17,300 bases of DNA from an uncultured Eubacteriales bacterium. Its GTDB lineage: Bacteria; Bacillota; Clostridia; Oscillospirales; CAG-272. The stretch spans positions 1-17,300 of the forward strand of contig URHI01000027.1 in the NCBI GenBank assembly GCA_900547565.1. Direction: 5' to 3'. How positions within the stretch are numbered: position 1 is the first letter of the stretch; each line of letters opens with the position of its first letter. The notes below the pieces were generated by a model. That model made no database searches. It was not told the DNA's origin and was given only the letters and a program-made list of their open reading frames with translations. The position numbers and the translations under genes are program-made. Shown here in pieces: positions 13,601-17,300 of this stretch.

Positions 13601-14466
13601 GTAACAAATTCAGTGGTCTTCTGATCATGACCGACCTTGACGGCACCTTTATGGGGCGCGGAACCAGTCTTGTCCCGCGTAACCTTGAGGCCGTGGAGCG
13701 CTTCAAGGCGCAGGGTGGTCTGTTTACCTTTGCAACCGGACGCGGACCGTCCAACCTGTTCAATATAATTCCGCACCCCGAGGACATAGTCAACGCGCCG
13801 CTCAGCCTGTCGAACGGAAGCTGTCTGTACGATGCAGCGTCCAGACGGTCGCTTCAGGATTATGTCATGGAGCAGCCGGTGGCGCTGGAGCTTGTCCGGT
13901 TTTTGCGGTCAGCTTACCCCGAGCTCGGTATGCGCATTTCCGCAACAGACGGCTTTGTAGTGGATCCGGATGACGAGGTGGCACGGCACAATCTGCGCAC
14001 AGTACCGTCAGAGGATATTATGCTTGTTCCGTATACCGACCTTATGCCCGGAGCATGGTATAAAATCGTGCTCATAGGCGACCCGGAACGGCTGGAGCAG
14101 GTAAGGGAGGCGTGCCGTGAGCGCTATGGCGACGATGTCGGTTTTGATAAGTCCGGCAAGCGCCTGCTTGAGTTTCACCGCAAGGACCGTACTAAGGCTA
14201 CCATGATAGATACCTTCAGGGAAATGTATGACCGCTCCGACCGTCCTCTGACGGTCTGCTGCGTCGGAGACTATGAAAACGACATAGAAATGCTGCGCCG
14301 CGCCGACATATCTGTCTGCCCGGCAAACGCATCAGATGCCGTAAAGAGTCTGTGCCGGCTGTGTCTGTGCTCAAACTATGACGGCGTTATCGGCGACTTG
14401 GTTGAGTATTTTGAACGTAATTACACCGACGGCACCTTACAGGCGTCCGCCGCATTGACGAAATAA
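13597..14466 (+). CDS. HAD-superfamily hydrolase, Cof/IIB type
   Basis: Predicted cytoplasmic phosphatase, 289 aa. Motif I is MTDLDGTF with nucleophile Asp13 and acid/base Asp15, motif II lies in FATGRGP (45-51), the motif III lysine is probably Lys200 in KDRTKA, and motif IV is GDYENDIEML (224-233). A cap insertion of about 100 residues between motifs II and III fits subclass IIB (Cof-type, or sucrose-phosphate-phosphatase-like). The substrate is likely a sugar phosphate or similar small metabolite, but this cannot be read directly. The start codon overlaps the preceding stop as ATGA, so it is coupled to the pseudouridine synthase. A 4-Cys patch near the C-terminus (CRLCLC) is unusual. It lies between the housekeeping cluster and surface-glycan genes, and could serve either. 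Confidence 0.88.
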   Translation: MSNKFSGLLIMTDLDGTFMGRGTSLVPRNLEAVERFKAQGGLFTFATGRGPSNLFNIIPHPEDIVNAPLSLSNGSCLYDAASRRSLQDYVMEQPVALELVRFLRSAYPELGMRISATDGFVVDPDDEVARHNLRTVPSEDIMLVPYTDLMPGAWYKIVLIGDPERLEQVREACRERYGDDVGFDKSGKRLLEFHRKDRTKATMIDTFREMYDRSDRPLTVCCVGDYENDIEMLRRADISVCPANASDAVKSLCRLCLCSNYDGVIGDLVEYFERNYTDGTLQASAALTK

Positions 14467-14484
14467 CAACTGTGAGGACCAAAA

Positions 14485-15990
14485 ATGAATGATACCACTG
14501 ACATTTCTGCGGCGCCGGTGCTCTTGCAAAAATGGCTTAAGATAAAAGCATTTATCAACAGAGCCATAATGAGCCCCGCCTGGTGCGCAGCGGAATTTGC
14601 ATTGGCTTGTTTTATCATTTTCTGCGATCTCGAGGTGCCGGGGGCCATGGTATTTGCTTGGATATTCATTGCCAAGCTGATACTGTGCAACGACGTGCTG
14701 GCACCTTTTCTGACACTGCTTTTAATGAGTGTTTTTCTCTCGGACTGTTACGACTCGGCACAGACGTTTCTGCCGTTTATGTGGATGTCTATACCGCTCG
14801 TCGCAGCCCTTCTTTTCCATGTTCTGGCTTATAAGCCTGTATTCCGCCCCGGAGTCAATCTGTGGGGAGGTGTGGCGGTTGCCGTTGCGGTAACGCTTGG
14901 CGGACTGGGTACGATCTCACACGAGGAGTATTTCAACGGCACGTCGCTTTATTATGTCGGATTTCTCGGCATAGGCATGCTTCTGGCATATATCGCTGGC
15001 AAATCGTATATCAGAGTGCGCCGGGAATACGATATTTTCAGACGTTTTGCGGGTATGCTTTACGCCATGGGACTTTTATGCTGTTTCTCCATTGCGGTGT
15101 TTTACTATCGTGACTGGAGTGCGTTTACCGAAACACACACCATGGTTAATTTTCAATGCAGCAACAACCTTGCAACAATGCTAATGATCGCGCTGCCCAT
15201 GCCATGCCTGTTTGCCTCAAAGGGCGGTAGGCAGAGGTGGCATCTTGTGGCAGTTGCCCTCATGTACGTCGGGCTTGTCCTTTCCGGTTCGAGAGGTGGC
15301 CTGCTTATGGGCACGGTTGAGCTGTTTATATGCATTGTATATCTGTGTTATGCCGATAAAAAGCTGTGGTATGTCTACGGATTGGTCGGTGTAGGGGCGT
15401 TTATGCTGCTATTCTTTAACCTCAATAACATACTTGCATTTTACAGCATTGAAAATCTCGGCGGCTTCATTTCTCATGATGAGGCGCGCTACGGTCTGCT
15501 TGGCCGTATGAAGGATGATCTGTATTCCAACTATCTGTTCGGTCGCGGGCTCGGATATCGCGGCAACGAAGATCTATACCAGCCGCGCGCAGGAGCCATG
15601 AACTGGTATCATATGATGATTCCGCAGGTGGTCGGCAGTCTTGGGATCGTCGGAGTAGTCGCCTACTGTATTCAGCTCGGACTGCGCGTTTATACGGTGT
15701 TTCGCCGTCCGTCGACCTTCAAGCTGGCAATGGGTGTGTCGTATGCCGGGCTGTTTCTCATGTCGCAGGTAAATCCCGGTGAGTTTTGTCCTGTTCCGTA
15801 CGCGATAATTGCAGTGCTGCTGTTTGTCATGTCGGAGTTGCGGGACGAGGCAGCCTGCGGACACGCAGAAAAACGCTCGGGAGAACATTCCGGCTCATAC
15901 CATGGAGGACGTGCCCCGCGCGAAATCAGGCGCAGTGGTAGTAGCTTCAGCGGCAACCATTATAACGGAAGCGGCAACTACAGTTTCTGA
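14485..15990 (+). CDS. O-antigen ligase/polymerase-like membrane protein
   Basis: 501-aa polytopic membrane protein of the O-antigen ligase/Wzy-like group, which join lipid-linked glycan units at the outer face of the membrane. About ten to twelve hydrophobic segments occupy residues 33-450. Family landmarks are SNNLAT (226-231) and SGSRGG (267-272) with a conserved Arg270, then the long extracytoplasmic loop with GLLGR, LFGRGLGYRGN (351-361) and WYHMMIPQVVGSLGIVG (374-390). GAGG lies 9 bases before the ATG, and the gap after the HAD gene is 18 bases. After the last helix, residues 451-501 are hydrophilic and rich in His, Gly, Ser and Arg, ending in a short repeated SGN-x-YN/YS motif. In a Gram-positive the product is probably a capsule, exopolysaccharide or wall-glycan polymerase. 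The acceptor and sugar are unknown. Confidence 0.85.
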   Translation: MNDTTDISAAPVLLQKWLKIKAFINRAIMSPAWCAAEFALACFIIFCDLEVPGAMVFAWIFIAKLILCNDVLAPFLTLLLMSVFLSDCYDSAQTFLPFMWMSIPLVAALLFHVLAYKPVFRPGVNLWGGVAVAVAVTLGGLGTISHEEYFNGTSLYYVGFLGIGMLLAYIAGKSYIRVRREYDIFRRFAGMLYAMGLLCCFSIAVFYYRDWSAFTETHTMVNFQCSNNLATMLMIALPMPCLFASKGGRQRWHLVAVALMYVGLVLSGSRGGLLMGTVELFICIVYLCYADKKLWYVYGLVGVGAFMLLFFNLNNILAFYSIENLGGFISHDEARYGLLGRMKDDLYSNYLFGRGLGYRGNEDLYQPRAGAMNWYHMMIPQVVGSLGIVGVVAYCIQLGLRVYTVFRRPSTFKLAMGVSYAGLFLMSQVNPGEFCPVPYAIIAVLLFVMSELRDEAACGHAEKRSGEHSGSYHGGRAPREIRRSGSSFSGNHYNGSGNYSF

Positions 15991-16072
15991 TGAGATAACA
16001 GTCATGGCGGCAGTCTCTGACAAATGCGCATAAAAAAGCCACATTTTGTAAAAAACGGGTGCATTTTGATGA

Positions 16073-16101
16073 TTGACAAATACAGGCATATATGATATCA
16101 T
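16073..16101 (+). promoter_or_regulatory. Strong extended -10 promoter of the polysaccharide locus
   Basis: A perfect TTGACA (16073-16078), a 17-base spacer and TATCAT (16096-16101), with TG one base before the -10 box (16093-16094). The 12-bp perfect palindrome TATGATATCATA (16091-16102) covers the -10 box. Near-symmetric GGCA (16085-16088) and TGCC (16106-16109) flank it, so a dimeric repressor site is plausible. The rest of the gap 15991-16172 shows no gene and no clear terminator. Confidence 0.8.
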
Positions 16102-16172
16102 AATGTGCCATGCCTTTTCCATCAAACCGTCGGACATCCCTAATATCAGGTAGCTCAAAGGAGCGTTAATAT

Positions 16173-17300
16173 ATGAATGTTCTTAAGAAAATAATAAAAT
16201 GTACTCTCGACATCTTCGTGGTGAACTCAGTTGTTCTCATTTCTCTGCTGCTTTTTACCGATTTTAACTTTACCGAGCTAATGGTGTACATGCCGTCATA
16301 TTTGTGGGGAATACCGCTGCTCAGCGTTACCTTTGAATTGATGCTGTGGGGACTCAGAGGCTACCGCGTGCTGTGGCAGTTTGCCGGTACGCGTGACCGC
16401 CTTGAATTTGAGGGTAAGGTGATACTGTCGGCGATCCCTTACTGCATAATTCATCCGATTATTTTTGAACAGCACTTTCCTCTCAGCGTATATTTGATGT
16501 CGGTGGTGTTCATGTGCTGCGGGATGATGCTGTTGCGCAGCTGTTATAAAATTATTTTCAAAATACACACGCATATGCGAAATGCTCCGGAAGACCGTCA
16601 TCAGATCAAAAATGTTATGATCGTCGGTGCGGGTGAAGCCGGAAATATGCTTGAGCAGGACATAATCAACAATCCTGCTATGCGCGATTACCGCACAGCC
16701 TGCTTCGTCGATGACGATAAGCGCAAAATCGGCACGTTTGTGCGGGGAGTCCGGGTGGTCGGCAACTGCGACACGATCCCGGAGAACGTGGAAAAATATA
16801 ATATTTCACTGATAATATTTGCTATTCCTTCCTGTACCAAAGCACGCCGGGCGGAGATACTGAACGTGTGCAGCAGCACCGACTGCAAAGTGAAAATCAT
16901 TAACAGCATTGACAAAATGCTCGATGACAATGTGCATGTCGGCATCAAGGATACGCGCGATATCCAGGTCGAAGACCTGCTTGGCCGCGACACAGTGAAG
17001 CTGGATCAGGAAAATGTCAAGCAATTTATCGCCGGCAAAACGGTACTGGTCACGGGCGGCGGCGGATCGATAGGCAGTGAGCTGTGCCGCCAGATAGCGG
17101 CATACGGTGCGCGCCGGCTGATTATTTTCGATATATATGAAAACAACGCATACGATATCCAAAACGAGCTGAAGCGTCACCATCCCGAGCTTGATCTTGT
17201 GACGCTTATCGGTTCGGTACGCGATACGGACAGGCTTGACTCTGTGTTTGAGCAGTACCGCCCCGAGGTGGTATATCACGCCGCGGCGCACAAGCACGTG
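16173..17300 (+). CDS. Membrane-bound nucleotide-sugar 4,6-dehydratase/epimerase (CapD/PglF type), partial
   Basis: Start of a polysaccharide-biosynthesis NDP-sugar 4,6-dehydratase of the CapD/WbpM/PglF/EpsC type. These typically convert UDP-GlcNAc to a 4-keto-6-deoxy sugar for capsule or protein glycans. The frame is open to the window end: 376 residues are visible of an expected ~600. Residues 1-130 carry about four membrane helices, with the GLRGYRVLWQFAG segment (60-72) typical of the family. Then comes a CoA-binding-like Rossmann part with VMIVGAGEAGNM (148-159), and IQVEDLLGRD (264-273). The catalytic short-chain dehydrogenase domain opens with VTGGGGSIGSE (293-303) and reaches HAAAHKHV (369-376). 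The catalytic Ser/Met-Lys motif lies beyond the window. AAAGGAG sits 9 bases before the ATG, and the strong promoter at 16073-16101 is directly upstream. Confidence 0.93.
   Translation, partial: MNVLKKIIKCTLDIFVVNSVVLISLLLFTDFNFTELMVYMPSYLWGIPLLSVTFELMLWGLRGYRVLWQFAGTRDRLEFEGKVILSAIPYCIIHPIIFEQHFPLSVYLMSVVFMCCGMMLLRSCYKIIFKIHTHMRNAPEDRHQIKNVMIVGAGEAGNMLEQDIINNPAMRDYRTACFVDDDKRKIGTFVRGVRVVGNCDTIPENVEKYNISLIIFAIPSCTKARRAEILNVCSSTDCKVKIINSIDKMLDDNVHVGIKDTRDIQVEDLLGRDTVKLDQENVKQFIAGKTVLVTGGGGSIGSELCRQIAAYGARRLIIFDIYENNAYDIQNELKRHHPELDLVTLIGSVRDTDRLDSVFEQYRPEVVYHAAAHKHV

Overview
The window looks like a chromosomal stretch of a moderately GC-rich Gram-positive anaerobe of the Clostridia, most likely the Ruminococcaceae/Oscillospiraceae group. 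That placement is inference. It rests on the yggS-sepF-yggT-ileS-lspA-rluD order, which belongs to the Firmicutes 'ylm' division cluster, on strong AAGGAGG-type ribosome binding sites, on several TTG/GTG starts, and on GC-rich coding DNA with AT-rich promoters. Almost everything here is core metabolism, tRNA modification, division or envelope biology. I see no phage, transposase, CRISPR array, toxin-antitoxin pair, rRNA or tRNA.

Layout. (1) 1-255: no gene, but two near-perfect palindromes with A/T centres. (2) 256-2756: a LacI-type repressor on the minus strand, divergent from a cytoplasmic nucleotide pyrophosphatase/phosphodiesterase-like enzyme. The repressor has a near-ideal sigma-A promoter with operator-like repeats. 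A long hairpin plus T-run (2831-2886) closes the phosphodiesterase gene. (3) 2947-3840: dapA (lysine/peptidoglycan precursor) on the minus strand, divergent from queA. (4) 3965-6299: two tRNA-modification genes, queA (queuosine) and miaA (i6A37). A 100-bp imperfect inverted repeat separates them and begins inside the queA stop codon. (5) 6329-13600: a co-directional cluster of a membrane-anchored HlyD-like protein, yggS, sepF, yggT, ileS, lspA and an RluD-type pseudouridine synthase. Gaps are short or genes overlap. The ylmH and divIVA genes often found between yggT and ileS are absent, and a good promoter sequence lies inside yggS. (6) 13597-15990: a HAD-IIB phosphatase overlapping the pseudouridine synthase by 4 bp, then a polytopic O-antigen ligase/polymerase-like protein. 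(7) 16073-17300: a strong extended -10 promoter overlaid by a palindrome drives a membrane-bound CapD/PglF-type nucleotide-sugar dehydratase cut off by the window end. This is probably the start of a surface-polysaccharide locus.

How it fits together: the plus strand from 3965 to 15990 is one uninterrupted run. It links tRNA modification and charging (QueA, MiaA, IleRS) with division (SepF, YggT), lipoprotein maturation (LspA) and then cell-surface glycan assembly. I did not find a clearly new multi-gene system. The best leads are the partnerless HlyD-like protein at the head of the division cluster, the internal yggS promoter, the 100-bp repeat, the roughly 90-residue hydrophilic tail on LspA, and the palindromic promoter of the polysaccharide locus.
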